Below, in pieces: positions 51,413 through 60,249 of a stretch of DNA of 64,000 nucleotides. Position 1 is the stretch's first letter. Every line of letters starts with the position of its first letter. This DNA is from Desulfuromonadales bacterium. GTDB lineage: Bacteria; Desulfobacterota; Desulfuromonadia; Desulfuromonadales; BM103. The notes below the pieces were generated by a model. The model did not search any database. It was not told where the DNA came from and saw only the letters and a program-made list of their open reading frames with translations. The stretch covers positions 124,001-188,000 of the forward strand of contig JAQYVY010000001.1 in assembly GCA_030145195.1 (NCBI GenBank), given 5' to 3'. The position numbers were made by a program, and so were the translations under genes.

Positions 51413-52678
51413 TTAGAGTTGGAACGATTCACTGGCGAAGCTATATTCAAAGTTCATATGATCAGTGTAGGTCCCTTCCAGAATCGCCACAACGTCTTCT
51501 GTGAAGACCAGTTCTTCATCGGTTGGAATAACAAAAACCTTGACTGGTGAGTCGGGAGTGGTGACGATGGTTTCTGCCTTTCGGGTCATGGTGTTGCGGT
51601 TCTTCTCTTTGTCGAGAATGATCCCCATGAACTCCAGCCCCTCAACGGCCTTTTCACGAATCAACCAGCCCATTTCGCCGACACCGGCAGTAAAGACGAC
51701 TGCGTCAATTCCGCCGATTGCCGCAGCATAGGATCCTATATATTTTTTCAGACGATAAGATTCTACGTCGAGGGCCAGTTGGCATCGAGGACAATTGCCT
51801 TTCTCTGCGCCTTCAATGACATCTCGCCGGTCAGTGTATTGACCTGTGATGCCAAGAATTCCTGATTTTTTGTTCAACACGCTGTCGATTTCCTTGGGCG
51901 AGAGACCTTCCTGGTCCATGATGAATGCCGGGATTGCAGGGTCAATGTCGCCGCAACGCGTGCCCATGACTGCACCCTCAAGTGGCGTCAGCCCCATAGA
52001 GGTGTCCACCGATATGCCGTTTTTGATAGCGGCATGGGAGACGCCGTTGCCGATGTGCATGGTGACTATGTTGCAATCCTTCGGACTCTTGCCCAGCATT
52101 GCAGCCGCTCGTTTGGAGACGTAGAGGTGGCTGGTGCCATGAAAGCCGTAACGCCGTACCCCGTATTTTTCGTACCATTCATAGGGCAGAGGGTAGGTGT
52201 AGGCTGGCTCGGGCATGGTCTGGTGAAATGCTGTGTCGAAAATGGCAATGTGCGGTACGTCAGGAAGAACTGATTGAGCCGCTTCAATGCCTGAAATGTT
52301 TGGCGGGTTGTGGAGAGGTGCCAGGTGTTGGACTTCCTTGATGGCGTCGAGAACTGCTTCGTCGATTGTAACCGAACAGGTGAATTTCTCTCCGCCGTGA
52401 ACCACCCGGTGGCCAACGGCGGAAATCTCGTTCATGTTGGTGACAACACCATGCTCTTTGTCGGTCAGGGTCTTGATGATCAGGTGAATGGCGATCCTGT
52501 GGTCGGGACATTCATACTCTTCTCGATAATTTTCCTTGCCTGGGACTTCGTGAATAATGAAAGAATCACCAATCGTGACGCGTTCGACCATGCCTTTGGC
52601 GATGATCTGTTTCTTTGCCCAGTCATAAAGTTGGTATTTAACGGATGAACTGCCGCAGTTCAGTGCCAGAATGTCCAT
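51413..52678 (-). CDS. ackA: Acetate kinase
   Basis: AckA interconverts acetyl phosphate and ADP with acetate and ATP. The 421-residue protein begins MDILALNCGSSSVKYQLYDW and has the GHRVVHGGEKF, HGTSHLYVSKRAA and HIGNGVSHAAIKNG motifs of the acetokinase family. GGGAGG lies upstream of the ATG at 52678. It is convergent with pta, whereas these two genes are usually adjacent in one operon. Confidence 0.95.
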   Translation of the reverse strand: MDILALNCGSSSVKYQLYDWAKKQIIAKGMVERVTIGDSFIIHEVPGKENYREEYECPDHRIAIHLIIKTLTDKEHGVVTNMNEISAVGHRVVHGGEKFTCSVTIDEAVLDAIKEVQHLAPLHNPPNISGIEAAQSVLPDVPHIAIFDTAFHQTMPEPAYTYPLPYEWYEKYGVRRYGFHGTSHLYVSKRAAAMLGKSPKDCNIVTMHIGNGVSHAAIKNGISVDTSMGLTPLEGAVMGTRCGDIDPAIPAFIMDQEGLSPKEIDSVLNKKSGILGITGQYTDRRDVIEGAEKGNCPRCQLALDVESYRLKKYIGSYAAAIGGIDAVVFTAGVGEMGWLIREKAVEGLEFMGIILDKEKNRNTMTRKAETIVTTPDSPVKVFVIPTDEELVFTEDVVAILEGTYTDHMNFEYSFASESFQL

Positions 52679-52835
52679 GCTTGCTATCCTCCCAAGACTT
52701 TTGAATTTGTTTTTTTTGTTTGCAGAAGAAACAAAAGCTGTTTTAAGGCTGATTTTTTAGTCAGGCTTAAATTTTTAATAAGTCAGGTTTTATACGCTTT
52801 TGCAGAGTTAAAACGTGTTGTAGAGGGTAATGGAA

Positions 52836-52851
52836 GGGGCTAATAATTGCA
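52836..52851 (+). promoter_or_regulatory. Possible sigma-54 promoter before the ferredoxin gene
   Basis: GGGGCTAATAATTGCA places GG and GC ten bases apart with TTGCA, as in -24/-12 promoters. The -24 element is a poor match beyond GG, so confidence is low. Confidence 0.3.
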
Positions 52852-52969
52852 AGTCGTTTTCGGAATAAAATGCACATGTTTGCTCTGGACAGGAGAAAGC
52901 TGTTGCGGTAAACTCCTGCCTGAGTTTTCAATAAAAACCACTAACAAAACAGATCAGGAGGTAATAACA

Positions 52970-53140
52970 ATGGCTTACACTATCAACGATGAGTGCATTA
53001 ATTGTGCAGCTTGTGCAGATACTTGCCCGGTTGACGCCATTAGCGAGAAGGGCGATGTTCATGTGATTGATGCTGCTAGCTGTACTGACTGCGGTGCTTG
53101 CGTAGACAGCTGCCCGGTTGGTGCCATCGAAGCTCCCTAA
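52970..53140 (+). CDS. 2[4Fe-4S] ferredoxin
   Basis: The 56-residue protein starts at ATG 52970 after AGGAGG. It has CINCAACADTCPVDAI and CTDCGACVDSCPVGAI, the classic clostridial-type ferredoxin with two 4Fe-4S clusters. It is a general low-potential electron carrier of the cytoplasm. The upstream in-frame extension to 52847 has no ribosome site. Confidence 0.94.
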   Translation: MAYTINDECINCAACADTCPVDAISEKGDVHVIDAASCTDCGACVDSCPVGAIEAP

Positions 53141-53230
53141 GCTTCTTGGGGTGGTCTTGGATCGTCCCTCCCTTTTTTGTTGCGCGCGTCTTTATTGATG
53201 CTCGTACTGAAAAGAATTGAAAATGTTTAA

Positions 53231-53270
53231 AGAGAAAGCCGCACCTTGTTACAAGGTGCGGCTTTCTCTT
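53231..53270. terminator. Bidirectional terminator
   Basis: AGAGAAAGCCGCACCTTGT is followed at once by its exact complement, giving a 19-base-pair stem with T-rich flanks, between the convergent ferredoxin and DUF3426 genes. Confidence 0.85.
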
Positions 53271-53296
53271 TGTTTGTGTTTTATGCTGGTGGCTGG

Positions 53297-55141
53297 TTAG
53301 CCGCCAGGAATGGAGTCGACAACCTCAACGTTTATGTTGGCGATTTCGGCCGGCATGTTGTGAAAAACAATGGTAAATGGGATCGAGGCTCCTGCCTTAA
53401 CATTCATGTTTGAAAGACCTGCGCCGAACTGGTTGTTCATGGCCTCTTCTATTGCTGCGAAGGGTAAAGCTCTCAGCATCTCAGCGTCCATATAGTTGCC
53501 GCTGGAAACGGTTTGCTGGAGGATCGTGTTGCCTTGCTTGTCAAGCAACACCCCTTTGACAGTGATCGCCGAACGGGAGACCGAGTAATTGTTGACGGCT
53601 TCTCCCTGAATAACGAGAAGTTGTCCTTCCTTGCCGTTGACATAGGAACTTCCGGAAATGTTGATTCCGATCCGGGGTGCCTGCTCCGATTCTGGTGGGG
53701 CTCCAATGTATTCTTGTAGAAAGGGCAGGTACTCAGCCACTTGTTGCACGTTGAACGAACCGTTTTGCATGTAAAGGAATCCAGCAGCCCCACCAAGGAT
53801 GACAAGTAGTAATGCCAGCAGTGTCAGGATGCGTGAAAGCGAACCCTTGCGTTGCGGTTGCGGAGCCGCTGGTAACGGATGCTCGTCGTCATAGTCTCTC
53901 GTTGGGCTCGATTCGCTCTGCGATCGTGGGCTGGCGTCAGCCGCAGGCGGTTCTTCGCGCTGAATTGTCGCTTGCGAGAAGTCAGCTCCAAGACCCGATG
54001 AGTTTGACCCCTCATCGCTTTCAGCAAAATTTATTTCGCCGAACTGTAGACCGTCCTGATCGCTCGAATCTTCTGCCGATGTACTGGTGGTGTCAAACTG
54101 GGGCTCTTCAAAGTCGAAGGAGTCTTCTGTGCCTGAGAACTCATCACCCCATTCGGAGCTCGATTCTTCTTCATCAAGAGAACTGTCTTCGTCGAAGGAA
54201 AACTCGGAGGGACCTGCAGCCTCCTCTGCCTTGAAAGTTAGAGCCTCTGCCGTTTCAGTGGCAGTCGCTTCCTCCGCATCATCGAAGCCAAAGGTGCTGT
54301 CATCTTCGTTGTCGTCAAAGGAGAAATCATCTGCGCCGGCTTGCTCCTGAGGTTGCTCAGGTTCTTCGTCAACAGAAAATTCATTTGTTTCAAAAGAATT
54401 ATCGTCTGTGAAGAAATTATTTTCTTCTGTGCTTGATATAGAGACCTCTGAGGATTCACTCTCTTCGCCGAAAGAAAATTCCCCCGGTCCGGCAGCTTCG
54501 TCCGATTCTTCAAAGGCGGCGCCGAAATCGGGCTGGTCTGTTTCGGGTTCTTCGAAAGCCGCACCAAAGTCGGTTTGTTCAACTTCTGAGTCATCAAAGG
54601 CCGTCGCGAAATCGCTCTGGTTCGATTCCTCTGCAACCCCCGGCACGTCGAAGGGTAGACTCTCTTCTTCGGCCGCAGGCATCTCATTATCGTCGCTATC
54701 ATCGTCAACCGGTTGGCTGGTGTCGGCAAAGGAGAAGTCGGCGGCCAACTCTTCGCCGAGATTATCGCTGTCGCCCATTTTCTGCTCTAACAGGCTGAAG
54801 TCGAGCCCAGTCTCTTTTGGTTCGGAAGCTTCGGTTGAGGAACCCAGCTCTGGTGCTGGAGGTGCAAATTCTTCTTGTGGAAGGGCAAACTCTGTCGTTT
54901 GCTCGAAAGGACTCTCTGCTGTCTCTTCCCCCATACTCTCTGCGGCGACTTTCTCCATGTTGAAAGAACCGAAATCGACGGGTTCCTGGACGGGTTCCTG
55001 GACGGGTTCCTGGACGGGTTCAGGCGGTGTGACTGTAAAGATCTGTTTACACTTGGAGCAGCGCACTTTGGTGCCGCCAGGTTTGATCTTTTCGTCAGCT
55101 AACCGGAAACGGGTTTGACATGCTTCACACTGAACGACCAT
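53297..55141 (-). CDS. MJ0042 zinc-ribbon / DUF3426 protein with long acidic repeat region
   Basis: Residues 1-40 are an MJ0042-type zinc ribbon (CEACQTRFRLADEKIKPGG, then CSKC). Next comes EPVQ repeated four times, coded by 12-base tandem repeats (about 54980-55020), and a very acidic region to about residue 430 with repeats such as FGAAFEE and EFSFDED. A transmembrane helix (about 440-460) precedes a DUF3426 domain. This order is known for the family but the acidic region is long. It is probably an inner-membrane protein; role unknown. Confidence 0.85.
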   Translation of the reverse strand: MVVQCEACQTRFRLADEKIKPGGTKVRCSKCKQIFTVTPPEPVQEPVQEPVQEPVDFGSFNMEKVAAESMGEETAESPFEQTTEFALPQEEFAPPAPELGSSTEASEPKETGLDFSLLEQKMGDSDNLGEELAADFSFADTSQPVDDDSDDNEMPAAEEESLPFDVPGVAEESNQSDFATAFDDSEVEQTDFGAAFEEPETDQPDFGAAFEESDEAAGPGEFSFGEESESSEVSISSTEENNFFTDDNSFETNEFSVDEEPEQPQEQAGADDFSFDDNEDDSTFGFDDAEEATATETAEALTFKAEEAAGPSEFSFDEDSSLDEEESSSEWGDEFSGTEDSFDFEEPQFDTTSTSAEDSSDQDGLQFGEINFAESDEGSNSSGLGADFSQATIQREEPPAADASPRSQSESSPTRDYDDEHPLPAAPQPQRKGSLSRILTLLALLLVILGGAAGFLYMQNGSFNVQQVAEYLPFLQEYIGAPPESEQAPRIGINISGSSYVNGKEGQLLVIQGEAVNNYSVSRSAITVKGVLLDKQGNTILQQTVSSGNYMDAEMLRALPFAAIEEAMNNQFGAGLSNMNVKAGASIPFTIVFHNMPAEIANINVEVVDSIPGG

Positions 55142-55161
55142 TCAGTTTCTCCCTAATTGAG

Positions 55162-55710
55162 TCAGATGTCCTGAACCAGACAGATGCCTGGTAGGTCACG
55201 ATGCTTTTCGTCCAGATCCATGCCATAGCCGACGATAAAGCCGTCGTCCATGGAAAAGCCTACATAATCAACCGGCACTTCTACGATGCGCTGGGCCTTT
55301 TTGTCGATCAAAGTGCAAATCCTCAAACTCGCCGGTTGGCGGTTGAGCAACAGAGTTCGGAGCGATTCCAGCGTTTGGCCGCTGTCAACAATGTCCTCTA
55401 TGACCAGAACATCACGGTCTTTGATGGAAATTTCCAGATCTTTGCGAAGTTCGATAATCCCGGAAGACTGAGTCGCTGAACCGTAACTGGCCAGACGAAT
55501 GAAGTCAACAATAGTTGGTGTCTCGACGGCCCGGACAAGGTCGGCAACAAAGAGAAACGCCCCCTTGAGAACTGCGACTATCAGAATCTCACGGCCACGA
55601 TAATCGTGGTCTATCTGGCGGGCAAGTTCTTTGACTCTGGTCGCAATCTGCTCAGCTGAGTAAAGTTGCGATAAAGACAGTTTCTTTGTGGATTTGCTTG
55701 AGGTAGTCAT
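55162..55710 (-). CDS. hpt: Hypoxanthine phosphoribosyltransferase
   Basis: The enzyme salvages hypoxanthine or guanine with PRPP. The 182-residue protein has LIVAVLKGAFLFVADLVRA and the PRPP loop VLVIEDIVDSGQTL. The C-terminal DYVGFSMDDGFIVGYGMDLD holds the purine-binding residues. It lies 20 bases upstream of the DUF3426 gene, so the two may be co-transcribed. Confidence 0.94.
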   Translation of the reverse strand: MTTSSKSTKKLSLSQLYSAEQIATRVKELARQIDHDYRGREILIVAVLKGAFLFVADLVRAVETPTIVDFIRLASYGSATQSSGIIELRKDLEISIKDRDVLVIEDIVDSGQTLESLRTLLLNRQPASLRICTLIDKKAQRIVEVPVDYVGFSMDDGFIVGYGMDLDEKHRDLPGICLVQDI

Positions 55711-55855
55711 CTCGCGTTATTCTATAGCAAAGACCCTGATTTGTGTCAATTTTTTCAGGTTGTGTGCTTCCTGGTAAAACCGTGGTAAATCCTGTGCTAT
55801 AATCTTGTTCGGCAACCAGCTCAATGGCTTAAACCTTCGTTGTAGGAGCGATTCG

Positions 55856-56542
55856 ATGTGTAAATTTTTTTCCCTGCTGACTTTTGTTCTTGTCACTCAT
55901 TTGGCCGCGACTGCTCTTGCTGCGCCATCGCTGGAGGTAGAGGCGGCCAGCTTCGATTTCGGTGAGATCTCTCAAGGGGAGAAGGTTCGTCACGTCTTCA
56001 TCTTCAGTAACGTTGGCGATGAGACTTTGATGATCGATCGAGTCCGCAGTTCCTGTGGTTGTACTGCTGCTCTGGTTTCTGACAAAATTCTGGAGCCTGG
56101 TGAAACAGGGGAAGTGCAGGCAAACTTCGACAGTACGCGTTTTAGTGGTTCTGTAAGTAAAACGATCTATCTGTACACCAATGATCCGGTTTATCCAACC
56201 AAGCAACTCTATGTCAAAGGCAAAATTCGCGAACTTGTGTCGATCAAACCGACTCAGGTCAATTTTGGGACAGTTGCTCCCAAGCTGCCAGTGCAGGCGA
56301 AGGTGGTGGTCCGCAATCAGGGGAAAGAGACCATGACGCTTGGAACGCCCCGTTCCACAGCGCCGGAACTGGTCGTGAAAATGGAAGATGCGCCCTTTGA
56401 GGTCGGCACCGAAATTGCGATTGATCTGAAATTGACAGCGAAGCCGGGACAGCAGCGTTTCAGTGGTTACATTCTGGTGCCAATTGAGGGCGGTCCGCAA
56501 AAAGAATTGCGCATTCCTGTTTATGCTGAGATTAAACCGTAA
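55856..56542 (+). CDS. Secreted DUF1573 protein
   Basis: AGGAG precedes the ATG at 55856. A signal peptide ends ALA. The next 100 residues match DUF1573 (FDFGEISQGEKVRHVFIFSN, then RSSCGCTAALV, EPGETGEV), an Ig-like beta-sandwich found in envelope proteins of anaerobes. A second sandwich follows (about 125-228). Function unknown; it precedes the bc complex genes by 145 bases. Confidence 0.87.
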   Translation: MCKFFSLLTFVLVTHLAATALAAPSLEVEAASFDFGEISQGEKVRHVFIFSNVGDETLMIDRVRSSCGCTAALVSDKILEPGETGEVQANFDSTRFSGSVSKTIYLYTNDPVYPTKQLYVKGKIRELVSIKPTQVNFGTVAPKLPVQAKVVVRNQGKETMTLGTPRSTAPELVVKMEDAPFEVGTEIAIDLKLTAKPGQQRFSGYILVPIEGGPQKELRIPVYAEIKP

Positions 56543-56687
56543 GAGATCTCCTGTTGTCTGAAATACGTTCGTCTGGCTTGAAAGAGTCATTATCTCAATT
56601 ATAATGAGTGTGCTTGTCGCCGTTTCTTGAGTGACCCTTCTGGATCACTTTGAAGGCTTAAAGAGCCTATTGTTTTAGGAGTGTTGA

Positions 56688-57122
56688 ATGGATCCGAATG
56701 CCCCTTTGCCGCTACAACGGCGGAAATTTCTGATGACTCTGCTCGCTGGACTGGGAGCCCTGATCGGGGCCGCTTCCGCTTGGCCGGTCTTCCGTTTTCT
56801 CTCTCCCGCTACTGCGGGTTCCGGTAGTGATCAAGTTCTGATCCCAAGGGGTGATGTCGCTTCAGGTAAAGCCCATTTCTTCCAGCATCGAGGTAAACCA
56901 GCGGTTTTATTGCAGGTAGCTCCCGGTCAGTTCGTTGCCATGTCGGCGGTTTGTACGCATCTCGGTTGTGTGGTCGCCTGGCAGGAGACTGCAGGTGAGT
57001 TCCTTTGCCCCTGTCATGGCGGGCGTTTCTCGGCTGAGGGTCAAGTCCTTTCTGGACCGCCGCCAAAACCACTTGAATCCATTGCTGTTGAACTTGATGG
57101 CGACCAGCTTCGGGTCGGATAG
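56688..57122 (+). CDS. Rieske iron-sulfur protein of a bc-type complex
   Basis: The N-terminus has a Tat-like RRKFLMTLLAG and one membrane helix. The 2Fe-2S site is intact: CTHLGC (89-94) and CPCHGG (107-112), with two Cys and two His ligands. It accepts an electron from quinol and passes it on. Length 144 is short, as in b6f-like Rieske proteins. Cytochrome b follows after nine bases. Confidence 0.92.
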   Translation: MDPNAPLPLQRRKFLMTLLAGLGALIGAASAWPVFRFLSPATAGSGSDQVLIPRGDVASGKAHFFQHRGKPAVLLQVAPGQFVAMSAVCTHLGCVVAWQETAGEFLCPCHGGRFSAEGQVLSGPPPKPLESIAVELDGDQLRVG

Positions 57123-57131
57123 GAGATTGCT

Positions 57132-58232
57132 ATGCAACCCGTAAAATGGCTGGTTGACTTTATTGATGTTCGTCTCGGGGTACGGGAAATCTATGCCAGT
57201 GAATTGAAGGGCTACCTGCTGCCCCCAAAAGTTAATGTCTGGTATACCCTCGGTGCGGTCCTGATTGCGCTTTTTAAATTGCAGATCATTACCGGCATCC
57301 TGCTGCTGATGTTTTATGTCCCCGATGCCGAAAAAGCTTTTGCCAGCATTCAGTACATCATGAACGAAGTCCCTTACGGCTGGTTGTTCCGGATGCTGCA
57401 TGCCGTGGGGGCCAATGTTATTGTGATTGCCCTGCTACTGCACATGTTGTCAGTACTTTTTATGGCGGGTTATAAGGGGCGTCGCGAATTCACCTGGTTG
57501 TCTGGGTTTATTATTTTCAATCTGACGATGGGGTTGTGTCTGACCGGCTACCTGTTGCCCTGGAGCCAGTTGTCCTTCTGGGCAACGACCGTTGCGACTG
57601 ATGCTGCCGGAGCGATCCCGGTTGCTGGCGAGTTCCTGGTGGAATTTTTGCGCGGCGGAGCGACCGTCGGCAACCAGACCCTGGGCCGTTTTTTTGCCTT
57701 GCATGTGGTTGGCATGCCATTGCTCCTGCTCGGTCTTATCGCCGTACACCTGTTCTGTGTGAAACGGCGCGGCGTCTCTTCTCCACCGTTTGGCAAGGAG
57801 TATCGTGCGAGCGAGCCACAGCCTTTCTTCGAGTACGAAAAGCATCAGGGCGGAATTCCCTTCTTCCCCAACTATGTGGTCAAAGATGCTGCTGTTATCT
57901 GTTTCTTTATCGCCTTTTTGCTCGCGATCATTTTCTATGCCCCCGGCATGTTCTTTCCTGAGTCGGCTTTTCAGCCGGCGGACCCATTTTTAACGCCTCC
58001 GCACATCAAGCCGGAATGGTACTTTCTCTGGGCTTACCAGACGTTGAAAATTTTCCCCAGTGAAATTATCGGACTGGGGGTTCAGGGGCTGTTTATGACC
58101 TTCCTCGCGCTTCTGCCCTTTATTGATTGCGGACCCGAAAGACGTCCTGCCCAAAGGCCTCTTTTTATGACCTGCTATGTGCTCGGAATTCTTGGGTTTG
58201 TAGCCATTTCCATCTGGGGGCATTACTCATGA
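57132..58232 (+). CDS. Cytochrome b of a bc-type complex
   Basis: The 366-residue protein joins the b6-like heme domain and the subunit IV-like domain in one chain. It has the conserved helices with GWLFRMLHAVGANVIVIALL and LLPWSQLSFWATTV, and the quinol-site PPHIKPEWYFLWAYQ (a PEWY motif). It couples quinol oxidation to proton release. Its end overlaps the cytochrome c gene by four bases. Confidence 0.93.
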   Translation: MQPVKWLVDFIDVRLGVREIYASELKGYLLPPKVNVWYTLGAVLIALFKLQIITGILLLMFYVPDAEKAFASIQYIMNEVPYGWLFRMLHAVGANVIVIALLLHMLSVLFMAGYKGRREFTWLSGFIIFNLTMGLCLTGYLLPWSQLSFWATTVATDAAGAIPVAGEFLVEFLRGGATVGNQTLGRFFALHVVGMPLLLLGLIAVHLFCVKRRGVSSPPFGKEYRASEPQPFFEYEKHQGGIPFFPNYVVKDAAVICFFIAFLLAIIFYAPGMFFPESAFQPADPFLTPPHIKPEWYFLWAYQTLKIFPSEIIGLGVQGLFMTFLALLPFIDCGPERRPAQRPLFMTCYVLGILGFVAISIWGHYS

Positions 58233-59029
58233 GTTGCGTGGTTTTCCGGTCTGTTGTTCTGGTGATTCTTCTCTGGTGCCCGGTTGTGGCCTTTGCTGCT
58301 GATACGGTCTGTGTCGAGTGTCATTCCGGTCAACCCGGCGCGTTGGGAGAACCGGTTGCCGCATGGCGAAGCAGCGTGCATGCCGCCAAGGGCATCTCTT
58401 GCCACGATTGCCATGGCGGCGATCCAACCAATTTTGCTTTGGCCATGAGTCCCGAGCGCGGATTCATCGGCGCGCCTGAATATGACGCTGTCCCAGCCTT
58501 TTGTGGCCGCTGTCATGTCGGCGTGCTTGACGCCTATCTCCCCGGAATGCACGGACAGGCGTTGGACGCTGGGGGCGCTCAGTGCGTTATCTGCCACGGC
58601 AGCCATTCTGTGCAAAAGGCTGGACTCGAACTGATTAACGAGAATGATTGTTCCCGTTGTCACGACTATGATCGTGCCCTTGAGATCAAGGAGTCGCTCA
58701 CGGGGGTGGATACTCGCATCAAAGCGATGGACCATGATCTGGAACGGTTGCATCGTCTCGGCTTCGCCACAGACTCTTTGGCTTCCGGGCTGTTCAATCT
58801 GCGGAATCAGTTTCATCGGATTTTTCACGGGGTCGATGTGGAACGTGTTCGTCAGGAGAGCGGCGGGGTTCAGACGGAACTGGACCAGCTTGCATCGGCC
58901 GTCGAAGTTATTGATGACACGCTTGCGCAGCGCAAGCTCTGGGGCAGTATTGTGATCGCACTTTTTGTGCTTGCCGGAGTTGTTCTGGTGTTGGTTCGCA
59001 AGACTTATGAAGAAGAAGAGCAGGGCTGA
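58229..59029 (+). CDS. Membrane-anchored pentaheme cytochrome c
   Basis: The ATG at 58229 overlaps the cytochrome b stop; the longer frame from 58127 lies inside cytochrome b and is rejected. A signal peptide ends AFA. Five CxxCH sites are present: CVECH (28), CHDCH (58), CGRCH (92), CVICH (119) and CSRCH (141). A coiled region and a C-terminal helix (about 235-257) follow. It probably takes electrons from the Rieske protein and hands them to periplasmic cytochromes. Confidence 0.9.
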   Translation: MSCVVFRSVVLVILLWCPVVAFAADTVCVECHSGQPGALGEPVAAWRSSVHAAKGISCHDCHGGDPTNFALAMSPERGFIGAPEYDAVPAFCGRCHVGVLDAYLPGMHGQALDAGGAQCVICHGSHSVQKAGLELINENDCSRCHDYDRALEIKESLTGVDTRIKAMDHDLERLHRLGFATDSLASGLFNLRNQFHRIFHGVDVERVRQESGGVQTELDQLASAVEVIDDTLAQRKLWGSIVIALFVLAGVVLVLVRKTYEEEEQG

Positions 59030-59053
59030 TCATTTTAAGTCATTAAACGAACG

Positions 59054-59095
59054 AAAGGGCACTCATGCATTCCGCATGCGGTGCCCTTTGTTGTT
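59054..59095. terminator. Terminator between the cytochrome and MBL-fold genes
   Basis: AAAGGGCAC and GTGCCCTTT flank an inner ATGC/GCAT stem, followed by GTTGTTTT on the plus strand; the minus strand has CGTTCGTTTAAT. Confidence 0.7.
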
Positions 59096-59111
59096 TTCCC
59101 CGAGCACTCGC

Positions 59112-60026
59112 TTATCGGCTGAAATTATTGTTCAGGTCTTCGTAAGCGCGCTTCAAATTTAGCTTGATCAGTTGATCGTAGCCGTCCAGGTTGTGATATT
59201 CGGGCAGATCGAAATGCGCCAGTAGCTGTTCAAGAGTGTCCCCGTGCTCAATGTGTTGCAATACCTCGGTCAGAAAATCACGAAAATACCGACTGAACTC
59301 ATACACTTCCCTGGAGTTGCTGACCGGGCCGTAGCCGGGAACAATTTGTTCAGCACCCATCTGCTCAAGGAAATCAAGCGCCAGTAGCCAGTCGGTCATG
59401 TAGCCACTGCCCATGTAGCCGACGCTATCGATATAGAAGAGGTCGCTGGCGAAGACGATTCCTGCCTCGGGGATGTAGAGCACCAAATCACCATTGGTAT
59501 GGCCTTTGCCGATGTTTGTCAGAACCACTGAAAGCTCGCCTAATTTCAGGGTGAGTCCCTCATTGAAAAAGAGCGAAGAGTATTCAGGCTTGCGAATTTC
59601 CGCGTCAATATTTTTCCAGGTCTGCCAACTCAAGAGGACGTCCTGGCCGGGTGGGAAGTCGAAATCGACGTAAGTATATCCCGCATGGTGATGCATCAGT
59701 ACAAAGTGTTTGACGGGTTTGTCGGTGCGGGCGACAATGGCGGCATAGAGGTCGTCGATCACCGTTTTGGTCATGTGGGCTCCGGCCGCAACCACAGAAT
59801 CCTTGCCGATAACAAAGAGCGCGTTGGTGGTCGCCTTGCTGCCGGCTTTGGCGATGGCGGCGAAGACGTTGGGGGCCAAAGGTTCGATCAGGAAGCTGTC
59901 CTGAACCGAAACCACGGCGACTGCCGGAGGGCCGACGGACTTTTCCGCAACCGATTCATCGGCGCTGAACACTGGTGTCGTTAGGGTGTATGACAAGATC
60001 AGAATGGTCGTAAAAAGTCGCAACAT
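59112..60026 (-). CDS. Secreted metallo-beta-lactamase-fold protein with altered metal site
   Basis: The ATG at 60026 gives a signal peptide ending VFS. The MBL fold is evident from the order LMHHHAGYTYVD, IGKGHTNGDLVLYIPEAGIVFASDLFY and IVPGYGPVS. The usual H-x-H-x-D-H is reduced to a His triplet without the Asp-His, and the last metal His (PGHG) is Tyr. It resembles SoxH- or PQQ-relay-type MBL proteins. Catalysis is uncertain because ligands are missing. Confidence 0.78.
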   Translation of the reverse strand: MLRLFTTILILSYTLTTPVFSADESVAEKSVGPPAVAVVSVQDSFLIEPLAPNVFAAIAKAGSKATTNALFVIGKDSVVAAGAHMTKTVIDDLYAAIVARTDKPVKHFVLMHHHAGYTYVDFDFPPGQDVLLSWQTWKNIDAEIRKPEYSSLFFNEGLTLKLGELSVVLTNIGKGHTNGDLVLYIPEAGIVFASDLFYIDSVGYMGSGYMTDWLLALDFLEQMGAEQIVPGYGPVSNSREVYEFSRYFRDFLTEVLQHIEHGDTLEQLLAHFDLPEYHNLDGYDQLIKLNLKRAYEDLNNNFSR

Positions 60027-60129
60027 AAGTGTTATGATAACAGGGAGTCGCCCGCTCCGGCAACTGTCTTGAGTTACTTTTATTAGCGGTTGCAAAAGCC
60101 TATGAATTGGGTTATAAAGCAGGCCCTAT

Positions 60130-60206
<77 letters not shown>

Positions 60207-60215
60207 ATTAAATTA

Positions 60216-60249
60216 GTAGCTTGGACGGTTTGTCGTCCAGGCTATTTTT
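60216..60249 (+). terminator. Terminator after tRNA-Arg
   Basis: TAGCTTGGACG pairs with CGTCCAGGCTA with one mismatch and is followed by TTTTT. Confidence 0.85.

Noticed and set aside
58127-58228. Upstream start for the pentaheme cytochrome
   Set aside because: It lies within cytochrome b, and the signal peptide begins at 58229.
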